A stretch of 8,502 nucleotides of DNA. Source: Flavobacteriales bacterium (GTDB lineage Bacteria > Bacteroidota > Bacteroidia > Flavobacteriales > BACL11). How positions within the stretch are numbered: the stretch's first letter is position 1; each line of letters begins with the position of its first letter. The stretch lies in the NCBI GenBank assembly GCA_018675825.1, contig JABGXK010000157.1, forward strand, positions 1-8,502, written 5' to 3'. Under the pieces are notes generated by a model. The model saw only the letters and a program-made list of their open reading frames with translations. It did not search any database and was not told where the DNA came from. Positions 1-6,340 of the stretch are shown one piece after another. The translations under genes and the position numbers were made by a program.

Positions 1-493
<493 letters not shown>

Positions 494-512
494 TTATGTA
501 GAAATTTATTAG

Positions 513-531
513 GATTTTTAAATTAAAAATC
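513..531. promoter_or_regulatory. 19-bp palindrome in the katG leader, candidate operator
   Basis: GATTTTTAAATTAAAAATC is a perfect 9-1-9 inverted repeat (arms 513-521 and 523-531, centre A522). It lies just downstream of the putative katG -7 box, where a bound repressor would block transcription. The 9-1-9 geometry and the GAT...ATC ends are those of Fur-family operators (Fur, PerR), and PerR/FurA proteins commonly control katG in other bacteria. The inner bases do not match a Fur or PerR consensus well, and AT-rich DNA makes palindromes easily, so the assignment is tentative. Confidence 0.35.
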
Positions 532-539
532 AACTCTTA

Positions 540-547
540 CAAAGTTA
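540..547 (-). promoter_or_regulatory. Candidate katG promoter (-7 box TAACTTTG)
   Basis: Read on the minus strand, TAACTTTG fits the Bacteroidota -7 consensus TAnnTTTG. It lies 55 bp upstream of the katG ATG, which would leave a leader of about 50 nt. I see no convincing TTG -33 element about 19-23 bp further upstream, so the call rests on the -7 box and its position alone. Confidence 0.4.
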
Positions 548-587
548 AAAAAAAAGATAAAATGAATATTTATAATTTAAGATTAGA

Positions 588-612
588 TTAGAATTTAGAA
601 AAATTCTAAATT
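588..612. repeat. Two overlapping 9-bp inverted repeats upstream of katG
   Basis: Two perfect 9-bp inverted repeats share this segment: TTAGAATTT (588-596) with AAATTCTAA (601-609), and AATTTAGAA (592-600) with TTCTAAATT (604-612). They lie about 40-65 bp upstream of the putative katG -7 box, a usual place for an activator such as OxyR, and 31 bp after the stop codon of the ZIP gene. A hairpin here would contain very few G:C pairs and is not followed by a T-run on either strand, so an intrinsic terminator is less likely than a protein-binding site. Confidence 0.3.
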
Positions 613-642
613 ACGCATATTAACTAGATTTGGAGAATTTTC

Positions 643-1338
643 TTAGATACTGATTATTGCAATTACAACTCCCAATATAATACACAGAATTTTAGATCTA
701 GAGAATTGATGTCCATTGCTAGATTCAAATATTATAGTTGTTGAAATATGCAAGAGAATACCAATAACTATTGCCATAATTTCATCATGATATATGTTGA
801 TATCTTTAATAATATTACTTGCTAAAACACCAAGCGGAGACATACTTGCAAAAATTAATAAAAAGAAATATGCTTTAATTTTACTAGTTCCATTTTTTAG
901 AAATATAGTTAATAGTACAATGGAAACTGGTAGTTTATGCATTATAATACCAGTAAGTAGACGGTTATGTGCATGTGTATCTAAATGTTCTCCCGATAAT
1001 GGAATACCTTCTATAAAAGCATGTATACTTAAACTCACTAATACAGAAATTGGAATTGAGCTGTTTTTATGATAGTGTCCATGCTCAATTCCTTTAGAAA
1101 AATATTCGAGAATTATTTGAAAAAGAAAACCAATTAATATAAATATACCAATTGAATTATCTTCTTTAGAACTAAAGACTTCAGGAATTAGATGTTGAGT
1201 AGTAACAGCTAGTAAATATGCTCCACTAAAAGTAAGAAGAAGATTGATATTTTTTGTTTTATCTGTTTTAAATACTTCTACAATGATCACTGCCAATATA
1301 ACAGATGTAAATAGTAGAATTATTGTGGTAATATTCAT
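643..1338 (-). CDS. ZIP family metal-ion transporter
   Basis: This 231-residue inner-membrane protein is predicted to import a divalent metal, most likely zinc. It is almost entirely hydrophobic, with about seven or eight membrane segments and very short loops, as in ZIP proteins. Diagnostic features are FSGAYLLAVTTQHLIPE (37-53), the TM4 metal motif HAFIEG (106-111) and the TM5 motif HKLP (134-137). His-rich stretches lie before TM4 (HGHYH, 86-90) and between TM4 and TM5 (HLDTHAH, 118-124). The usual HNxPEG-type motifs are altered: Asn is Ala107, the position after the TM5 His is Lys135, and the TM5 Glu is Val138. That pattern resembles the ZIP-II group (human ZIP1-3) with a lysine in the second metal site. 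It is the last gene of the six-gene cluster; its ATG overlaps the methyltransferase stop codon as ATGA (1335-1338), suggesting translational coupling. The metal is not determined by the sequence. Confidence 0.85.
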   Translation of the reverse strand: MNITTIILLFTSVILAVIIVEVFKTDKTKNINLLLTFSGAYLLAVTTQHLIPEVFSSKEDNSIGIFILIGFLFQIILEYFSKGIEHGHYHKNSSIPISVLVSLSIHAFIEGIPLSGEHLDTHAHNRLLTGIIMHKLPVSIVLLTIFLKNGTSKIKAYFFLLIFASMSPLGVLASNIIKDINIYHDEIMAIVIGILLHISTTIIFESSNGHQFSRSKILCIILGVVIAIISI

Positions 1339-2054
1339 TTTCTAGCTATTAGAATTAAACGTTCTGATTGTGAAGCGTTAAAGTCATCTAAATTGTAATT
1401 ACCAAATATATCTACTATTGACATACTAGCTTTTTGCAACATTTCTGAAAAATCTATAAGTGTTAAGGCATGTACTTTTTCTTGAAATTTTAAACTAAGA
1501 TCTTGATCATTAATGCTAATATTTTTAAGAATGTAATTGTCTTTTAATTCTCTAGTGATATAAAATTCTACACTATTTATTTTTTTAGATTCCTTGCTTA
1601 CTAAATTATTAATTATTTTCTTTACATTCATAAAATCTATTATTAGTATCCCATCTTTTTTTAAATTTTTTACCATAGCGTTGATAGTTTTTTGTTCATC
1701 TAGACTATTATCAAAATACCCAAAAGATGTAAAAAGGTTTGTTACAACATTAAATGAATTTTCTTTAAATACATTTCTCATATCAAACTTATAGAATTTT
1801 AAATCATGTGTTTCATTTAATTTGGCTTTCGCTATACTATTTAATGAAAGATCAATACCAACTACATTAAAGCCTAGTTCGTTGAAATATTTAGCATGCC
1901 TTCCTTTTCCACAGCCTACATCTAATATTTTTCCTTTTGTAATATTAAGATATTGAGTAATATTATCTAAAAATTTTTTTGCTTCTTGTTCATCTCTATG
2001 CTTATATAAAATATGGTAGTATTTTGAGTCAAACCATGTTTCAAACCACTTCAT
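1335..2054 (-). CDS. Class I SAM-dependent methyltransferase, substrate unknown
   Basis: This 239-residue protein is probably cytosolic and has the Rossmann-type SAM-binding fold. Motif I is DVGCGKG (45-51), followed by NVVGIDLS (63-70), whose Asp68 should bind the ribose hydroxyls of SAM. FDMRN (90-94) is the adenine-side acidic motif, and VVTNLFTSFGYF (103-114) is motif IV. The N-terminus (KWFETWFDSKYYHILYKHRDE, two segments 2-10 and 11-22) is typical of a family of small-molecule methyltransferases common in Bacteroidota. The C-terminal half is less conserved-looking and gives no clue to the acceptor. It starts 3 bp after the rlmB stop and ends in an ATGA overlap with the ZIP gene, so the three are very likely co-transcribed. 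It has no SpoU or rRNA-methyltransferase features of its own, so I leave the substrate open. Confidence 0.85.
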   Translation of the reverse strand: MKWFETWFDSKYYHILYKHRDEQEAKKFLDNITQYLNITKGKILDVGCGKGRHAKYFNELGFNVVGIDLSLNSIAKAKLNETHDLKFYKFDMRNVFKENSFNVVTNLFTSFGYFDNSLDEQKTINAMVKNLKKDGILIIDFMNVKKIINNLVSKESKKINSVEFYITRELKDNYILKNISINDQDLSLKFQEKVHALTLIDFSEMLQKASMSIVDIFGNYNLDDFNASQSERLILIARK

Positions 2055-2057
2055 TCT

Positions 2058-2798
2058 TTAATTTCTTTGTCTTAGTAATTCGTAACATATTACACCAGTT
2101 GCTACAGATACATTTAATGATGTTATTTTTCCATTTATAGGAATTTTTGTTTTCATATCACACATTTTTAGAAGTTCAGGTGAAACACCATCCTCTTCAG
2201 ATCCAAGAATAATAGCTGTTGGCTTAGTAAAGTCAGCTTTGTAGATGGTGTCTTGAGTTTTTTCTGTACATCCTATAATTTGTATTCCAGAATCTTTCAT
2301 TAGTTGCAAACTTAATTTTAAATTCCATGTTCTACTTACAGGAATCCTATGTAATGCGCCAGATGAAGTTTTAACAGCATCAGCATTTATAGCTGCACTG
2401 TTTAGTTCAGGAATTAGTATCGTGTGTGCACCAACACATTCTGCTGTTCTAGCAATAGCACCAAAATTTCTTACATCAGTAATCCTATCCATAACTAATA
2501 TTAATGGGTTTTCCCCCTCTTCATATAATCTTGGAATAATATCTTCAATCTTATGAAAATCTATAGGAGAAAGAAACGCAAAAACACCTTGATGGTTTTT
2601 TTTTGTTAATCTATTTATTTTTTCTATTGGAACATGCTTGTAATTTATTCTTCTAAGTCTAACTAATTTCCATAATTCAGCAAAAGCTTCATTATGTAAT
2701 CCTTTCTGAATAAATAGTTTGTCAATAGTTTTTCCAGCTTTAATTGTTTCAATTATTGCATGAATTCCAAATATATAATTTTTTTCTTCTCTATTCAT
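2058..2798 (-). CDS. rlmB: 23S rRNA (guanosine-2251-2'-O)-methyltransferase RlmB
   Basis: RlmB is a SpoU/TrmH-type knotted (SPOUT) methyltransferase that uses SAM to methylate the ribose of G2251 in the P-loop of 23S rRNA. At 246 residues it is close to the E. coli enzyme (243). The N-terminal SpoU substrate-binding domain spans about 7-80 (YIFGIHAIIETIKAGK and GVFAFLSP). The catalytic domain has motif 1 DRITDVRNFGAIARTAE (104-120; Asn111 and Arg117), motif 2 ILGSEEDGVS (197-206; Glu201) and motif 3 IPINGKITSLNVSVATGV (219-236; Ser227, Asn229), in the right order for a trefoil knot. The start ATG lies inside the end of rmuC (8-bp overlap, 2791-2798), and the next gene starts 3 bp after its stop. 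Another SpoU family member such as TrmH is possible, but the N-terminal domain and motif spacing favour RlmB. Confidence 0.92.
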   Translation of the reverse strand: MNREEKNYIFGIHAIIETIKAGKTIDKLFIQKGLHNEAFAELWKLVRLRRINYKHVPIEKINRLTKKNHQGVFAFLSPIDFHKIEDIIPRLYEEGENPLILVMDRITDVRNFGAIARTAECVGAHTILIPELNSAAINADAVKTSSGALHRIPVSRTWNLKLSLQLMKDSGIQIIGCTEKTQDTIYKADFTKPTAIILGSEEDGVSPELLKMCDMKTKIPINGKITSLNVSVATGVICYELLRQRN

Positions 2799-3909
2799 TT
2801 AGTTGTGTTATTTCAATGATTTCTTCTGTAAATCCGATACTGTTTTTTCCAGAAGATATTTTTGTAATGTCTTTATCAATTAAATTAAATTGTTTAGATG
2901 ATTTGTTGAAATGATTAACAGCTGTTTGAATAGTTTTTCCTAAACTATCATGATAATTCTTATAGCCATTTAAGTGACTTGATAGTTTGCCAATATTTTT
3001 TTGAATCTCATCAATTGATCTTTCTACTTTCATATTATGTAGTGCTTTAACTGTAATTTGTAACATAGGAAATAAACTCATAGGAGATACAATCATTACT
3101 TTCTTTGCATATGCGTATGAAACAAGATCCTTTGAATTAATTTTTAATGTTCCCACCCTACTATTTAAAAGATCTTGATAAAGACCATCAGCTGGTATAA
3201 ACATATATGCATAGTCTGTAGTTTTTTCTGATGGCCTGATATATTTAGAAGTTTCATCTATTCTAGTTTTAATGTTTTCTTTAAAATCTTTTTCTAAATT
3301 TTTGATTTCTAGCTTATCTTCACTTTCAATCATTTTATTATAATTATCTAATGAAAATTTTGCATCAATTGGAATAATATAGTCACCAATTTTAACTATT
3401 GCATCAACTGTTTCTTTATTGTTGAAGCTATATTGCATACTAAAAAGTTCAGGTGGAAGAACATTGGATAGAAGGTTCTCAAGTTGAATTTCACCTAAAA
3501 TTCCCCGTTGCTTTTGATTTCCAAGTATTTTTTCAAGAGTTTTCATTTGATTTGCAAATCCTAATACTTGTTCGTTGGTGCCTTTTATTTTCTCAAGCTC
3601 TGAAGTTACCTCTCTAATTACCTTATTAGAAGATGCAAATTGTTTGTGCATATCTTCTTTAGAATTTTCTTGATGTGTATATATTCCTTTATTGATATCT
3701 GTGAGTTTCTTTTCTATTTCTTTTCTTCCTTTTTCTGCATTATCTCCAACTTCCTTTCTTATTTCTTGTATTTCTTTTCTTAAAGAATTATTTAATTGAA
3801 TTAATAGTTCTTGTGAGTTATCTTCATTAACGATTGCTTTCTTAAAATAAAGCAAAGCAAATCCTACAATAATTAATACGATAATTAATACTAAAATATA
3901 AGGTTCCAT
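2791..3909 (-). CDS. rmuC: DNA recombination protein RmuC
   Basis: RmuC-family proteins limit recombination and rearrangement at repeated DNA; the family is predicted to have a PD-(D/E)XK nuclease-like core, but its reaction is poorly defined. This 372-residue protein has one N-terminal membrane anchor (YILVLIIVLIIVGFALLYFK, 4-23). A charged coiled-coil stretch of about 100 residues follows (30-130), then the RmuC core from about 133: NQKQRGILGEIQLENLL (131-147), VDAIVKIGDYIIPIDAKFS (168-186, with Asp182 and Lys184 in the IDAK motif), TTDYAYMFIPADGLYQDLL (230-248) and VMIVSPMSLFPMLQ (271-284). It is about 100 residues shorter than E. coli RmuC (475), chiefly in the coiled-coil and tail. The gene begins 15 bp after the L,D-transpeptidase stop and overlaps rlmB by 8 bp. 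Confidence 0.92.
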   Translation of the reverse strand: MEPYILVLIIVLIIVGFALLYFKKAIVNEDNSQELLIQLNNSLRKEIQEIRKEVGDNAEKGRKEIEKKLTDINKGIYTHQENSKEDMHKQFASSNKVIREVTSELEKIKGTNEQVLGFANQMKTLEKILGNQKQRGILGEIQLENLLSNVLPPELFSMQYSFNNKETVDAIVKIGDYIIPIDAKFSLDNYNKMIESEDKLEIKNLEKDFKENIKTRIDETSKYIRPSEKTTDYAYMFIPADGLYQDLLNSRVGTLKINSKDLVSYAYAKKVMIVSPMSLFPMLQITVKALHNMKVERSIDEIQKNIGKLSSHLNGYKNYHDSLGKTIQTAVNHFNKSSKQFNLIDKDITKISSGKNSIGFTEEIIEITQLNE

Positions 3910-3924
3910 ATATAAGATTGAGAA

Positions 3925-4512
3925 TTATAAAATTAGTACGAAAGTACCAATTGATACTTCTTTAAACAAATCAATTACATCTTTATTTTTCATCCTTATA
4001 CATCCATGTGAAGCAGGTTCTCCAATCAATCCTTCTTCTGAAGTCCCATGAATATAAATATACCTCATATATGAATCTATTCCCTTTCCTTTGTTTTTCC
4101 CCTCTTCCAATCCTTTTAGCCATAATACTCTAGATGTTATATCATCAGTTTTACTAATTGTTTTATCATAATGTATTTTTGCAATATCACCATAATACAC
4201 TCTTCCAATCATTCTTCCATTTTCTGGAGTATATTTACCATGTTTTTCTTCTATTTTATGAATTCCCAATGGAGTTTTGTTGCTTCCTTCTTTATTACCT
4301 CTTCCATATTTTGAGGAAGAGATAATATATGTATTTATGATTTTTTGCGAAGATATATGATAAAGTTTTTGATCATTAATTGAAATAAAAAGCAATGTTT
4401 TAAACTTTGTATGTTTGCTCATATAATTATTAACTGTAGCAATGATGTCTTTTTGAGCATTTAGATTAAAACAAAAAAGTGTAAGACAAATAAATATTAT
4501 TCTTCTATCCAT
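3925..4512 (-). CDS. Secreted L,D-transpeptidase (YkuD catalytic domain)
   Basis: YkuD-domain enzymes form or attach peptidoglycan cross-links outside the inner membrane using an active-site cysteine. The 195-residue product has a signal peptide (RR at 3-4, hydrophobic stretch 5-18), probably cleaved at NLNA-Q (19/20). The catalytic domain covers about 38-195. It contains SSSKYGRGNKEGSNKTPLGI (65-84), a counterpart of the usual TPxGxF segment, and ends with YIHGT (153-157) and SHGCIRM (168-174). His155, His169 and nucleophile Cys171 are all present, and no extra peptidoglycan-binding domain is seen. The start is the ATG at 4512-4510, inside the end of ung (16-bp overlap); it gives a proper signal peptide, so it is preferred to later starts. 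Whether it makes 3-3 cross-links, trims them or anchors a protein cannot be told from sequence. Confidence 0.88.
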   Translation of the reverse strand: MDRRIIFICLTLFCFNLNAQKDIIATVNNYMSKHTKFKTLLFISINDQKLYHISSQKIINTYIISSSKYGRGNKEGSNKTPLGIHKIEEKHGKYTPENGRMIGRVYYGDIAKIHYDKTISKTDDITSRVLWLKGLEEGKNKGKGIDSYMRYIYIHGTSEEGLIGEPASHGCIRMKNKDVIDLFKEVSIGTFVLIL

Positions 4513-5174
4513 TTAATAGGTTTTTTATTCAATTTTCTGAGAATTTTATTTGTTTTAGAAAAATGTTTGCATCCAAAAAATCCTCTATATGAAGATAGTG
4601 GAGAAGGATGAGGCGCTTGTAAAATAAAATGTTTTGAAGTGTCAATATGATTAATTTTTCTAATTGCTTGTTTGCCCCATAAGATAAATATTATTTCTTT
4701 CTTATGTTTAGCTATTTTAGTTATTATTTTATCTGTAAATGTCTCCCATCCTTTATTTTTATGTGAACCAGCTTGATTTTTTCTTACCGTTAAAGTAGAA
4801 TTTAGAAGTAGGACACCTTGTTTTGCCCAGTTACTTAAATCTATCTCTCCACTTGATATATTTAGATCTGAAGATAGTTCTTTTATAATATTTTTTAATG
4901 AAGGTGGTTGTTTAATTCCTTTATTAACTGAGAAAGCTAATCCATTGGCCTGATTTAACCCATGATAAGGGTCTTGTCCAATAATAACAACTTTGGTGTT
5001 GTTAAATGATGTTTTATTTAATGCTGCAAAAACTCTATTTTTTTTTGGTAGAATAATGATTTTTTCTTCTTCAATATCTAAAAAACTCATTAGTTCTATA
5101 AAATAAGTTTTTTCAAATTCTTTAGATAAAATATTTATCCAATCTGTAGTGATATTAATATAAGATTTATACAT
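4497..5174 (-). CDS. ung: Uracil-DNA glycosylase Ung (family 1)
   Basis: Ung removes uracil from DNA, starting base-excision repair. With the start at 5174 the protein has 225 residues, the normal size (E. coli 229). All family-1 motifs are intact: GQDPYHG (66-72, Asp68 being the water-activating residue), the NGLAFSV uracil-pocket segment (77-83), PPSLKNI (90-96), LLNSTLTV (123-130), ILWGKQA (164-170), and the DNA-intercalation loop HPSPLSSYRGFFGCKHF (189-205) with catalytic His189. The reading frame is open further upstream, with ATGs at 5189 and 5234. I chose 5174 because the family starts about 30 residues before the first conserved block, and because a promoter box at 5190-5197 would place transcription start downstream of those ATGs. 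It is the first gene of the six-gene cluster and overlaps the next gene by 16 bp. Confidence 0.95.
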   Translation of the reverse strand: MYKSYINITTDWINILSKEFEKTYFIELMSFLDIEEEKIIILPKKNRVFAALNKTSFNNTKVVIIGQDPYHGLNQANGLAFSVNKGIKQPPSLKNIIKELSSDLNISSGEIDLSNWAKQGVLLLNSTLTVRKNQAGSHKNKGWETFTDKIITKIAKHKKEIIFILWGKQAIRKINHIDTSKHFILQAPHPSPLSSYRGFFGCKHFSKTNKILRKLNKKPIKWIEE

Positions 5175-5189
5175 GGTTTTTATCAACAT

Positions 5190-5197
5190 CAAATATA
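5190..5197 (-). promoter_or_regulatory. Candidate ung-operon promoter (-7 box TATATTTG)
   Basis: Read on the minus strand, TATATTTG is a full match to TAnnTTTG, 15 bp upstream of the preferred ung ATG (5174). The transcript would have a leader of about 10 nt, and this supports 5174 over the upstream in-frame ATGs as the start. No TTG is found 19-23 bp upstream; the nearest is about 34 bp away. Confidence 0.45.
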
Positions 5198-5230
5198 AAT
5201 AACTATCGTCTATTATTATTTTTATAAAAA

Positions 5231-5248
5231 ACAAAAATGTATTTTTGT
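5231..5248. repeat. 18-bp palindrome in the divergent ung / lipA promoter region
   Basis: ACAAAAATGTATTTTTGT has perfect 8-bp arms (5231-5238 and 5241-5248) around GT. It covers the putative -7 box of the lipoprotein-lipA unit and lies about 34 bp upstream of the ung -7 box, so a bound protein could affect both directions. The low complexity (A and T runs) means chance is a serious alternative. Confidence 0.3.
5240..5247 (+). promoter_or_regulatory. Candidate promoter for lipoprotein-lipA (-7 box TATTTTTG)
   Basis: TATTTTTG fits TAnnTTTG on the plus strand, 10 bp before the lipoprotein ATG at 5258. The transcript would have a very short A-rich leader, which suits Bacteroidota translation initiation without a Shine-Dalgarno site. 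No clear TTG -33 element is visible. Confidence 0.4.
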
Positions 5249-5257
5249 AAAAAAAAC

Positions 5258-5383
5258 ATGAAAAAAATACTAATCTTTTTTGTCTTTATTGCAACCCTTT
5301 CTATTTTAAGTTCATGTAGTATGTATAAAGAGCCATGTGATGGCGTTGGTAGCATTAATCAAAACTTCGAAGAAAAAATATAA
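5258..5383 (+). CDS. Small (41-residue) lipoprotein of unknown function
   Basis: The gene reads MKKILIFFVFIATLSILSSC and then 21 more residues to TAA at 5381. It has a Lys-Lys start, a hydrophobic segment (4-17) and a lipobox LSSC, so Cys20 would be lipidated and cleavage would leave a mature peptide of only 22 residues, CSMYKEPCDGVGSINQ plus NFEEKI. The second cysteine (Cys27) in the KEPCDGVG segment is unusual for such a short lipoprotein and may be conserved. The A-rich leader and upstream -7 box support expression. Its stop codon lies 6 bp before the TTG of lipA and in the same frame, so the two genes are almost certainly co-transcribed. I do not recognise a function. It is below common gene-calling length limits and easily missed. 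Confidence 0.72.
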   Translation: MKKILIFFVFIATLSILSSCSMYKEPCDGVGSINQNFEEKI

Positions 5384-5389
5384 TTTCTT

Positions 5390-6244
5390 TTGTCAGTTTT
5401 AGAAAGAAATAGAAAACCAAAATGGTTAAAAGTTAAGCTTCCTACTGGACAAGCTTATAAAAATGTACGTGGTATTACGAAATCTCATAATTTACATACC
5501 ATTTGCGAGAGCGGAAATTGCCCAAATATGGGAGAATGCTGGGGGGCTGGTACTGCGACATTTATGATCTTAGGCAACATATGTACACGATCTTGTGGTT
5601 TCTGTAATGTCATGACTGGGCGCCCACTTGCTGTAGATGTTTTAGAACCTTTAAAGGTTGCTCGCTCTGTCAAACTTATGAATGTTAAGCATGCTGTTAT
5701 AACCTCAGTAGATAGAGATGATTTAAAAGATGGAGGGGCTAGTATATGGGTAGAGACTATTGCTGCAATAAGAAAGCAGAATCCTAAAACTACAATGGAG
5801 ACATTGATTCCTGATTTTAAAGGTAAAGAAAAAGATATTCAACAAATTATAGATGCTAAACCAGAAGTAGTTTCACATAATATTGAAACTGTTAGAAGTT
5901 TAACAAAAAAAGTTCGTATTCAGGCAAAATACGATAGGAGTTTGGATACTCTTAGGTTATTGTATGAAGGTGGTATCCGAACAAAATCTGGAATTATGCT
6001 TGGTCTTGGTGAAACAGAAGAAGAAATAATTGAGGCAATGAAAGATTTAAGAAATGTTGGCGTAAAGATTTTAACATTGGGACAATATTTACAGCCTTCA
6101 AAAAAACATTTGCCAGTCATTGAGTTTATCACACCTGAACAATTTTTATATTTAAAAGAAGTGGGGTTGTCTTTAGGATTTGAACATGTAGAGAGTAGCC
6201 CTTTAGTTCGCTCATCATACCATGCTGAAAAGCATATTAAATAA
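5390..6244 (+). CDS. lipA: Lipoyl synthase LipA (TTG start)
   Basis: LipA is a radical-SAM enzyme that inserts two sulfur atoms into protein-bound octanoyl groups, giving the lipoyl cofactor of 2-oxoacid dehydrogenases and the glycine cleavage H protein. The 284-residue product has both iron-sulfur sites: the auxiliary cluster CX4CX5C (Cys39, Cys44, Cys50) and the radical-SAM cluster CX3CX2C (Cys65, Cys69, Cys72). Also present are [17 protein letters not shown] (101-117), ETLIPDFKG (137-145), VVSHNIETV (160-168), [13 protein letters not shown] (200-212) and the C-terminal RSSYHA (274-279), whose serine ligates the auxiliary cluster in the family. The frame is closed by TAA at 5381-5383, so the start must lie after it. 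TTG at 5390 gives the expected short N-terminus before [13 protein letters not shown] (8-20), and no ATG is available before the conserved region. Confidence 0.96.
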   Translation: MSVLERNRKPKWLKVKLPTGQAYKNVRGITKSHNLHTICESGNCPNMGECWGAGTATFMILGNICTRSCGFCNVMTGRPLAVDVLEPLKVARSVKLMNVKHAVITSVDRDDLKDGGASIWVETIAAIRKQNPKTTMETLIPDFKGKEKDIQQIIDAKPEVVSHNIETVRSLTKKVRIQAKYDRSLDTLRLLYEGGIRTKSGIMLGLGETEEEIIEAMKDLRNVGVKILTLGQYLQPSKKHLPVIEFITPEQFLYLKEVGLSLGFEHVESSPLVRSSYHAEKHIK

Positions 6245-6304
6245 CTTTATTTTTTTTAATTTTTTTTATTGTACTAATTGGTTTTAAAATAAGGTGATAA
6301 TTCC

Positions 6305-6312
6305 TATATTTG
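6305..6312 (+). promoter_or_regulatory. Candidate promoter of the M43 protease gene (-7 box TATATTTG)
   Basis: TATATTTG matches TAnnTTTG, 28 bp before the ATG at 6341. A possible -33 TTGG lies at 6278-6281, but the 24-bp gap is slightly longer than usual. The 96-bp gap after lipA otherwise contains T-rich runs (6247-6270) without a G:C hairpin, so no clear intrinsic terminator for lipA is seen. Confidence 0.42.
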
Positions 6313-6340
6313 TTATCTAAAATTTAAATAGCAATTTAAT

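Noticed and set aside
794..1072. 92-codon frame on the plus strand inside the ZIP gene
   Set aside because: It is antisense to a well-supported membrane-protein gene, shows no known motif, and its hydrophobic runs mirror the complementary sequence of the membrane segments.
1594..1794. 66-codon frame on the plus strand inside the methyltransferase gene
   Set aside because: It lies opposite the SAM-binding domain; its Ile/Phe/Leu-rich content is what A/T-rich antisense DNA gives and it has no start-region signals.
5485..5673. 62-codon minus-strand frame inside lipA
   Set aside because: It is opposite the two iron-sulfur motifs of lipA, which are clearly the real coding sequence.
5920..6132. 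70-codon minus-strand frame inside lipA
   Set aside because: It is antisense to conserved LipA sequence and has no recognisable features.
6247..6270. T-rich stretch after lipA as an intrinsic terminator
   Set aside because: There is no G:C-containing stem before the T-runs, only A/T-rich DNA, so a terminator cannot be supported.
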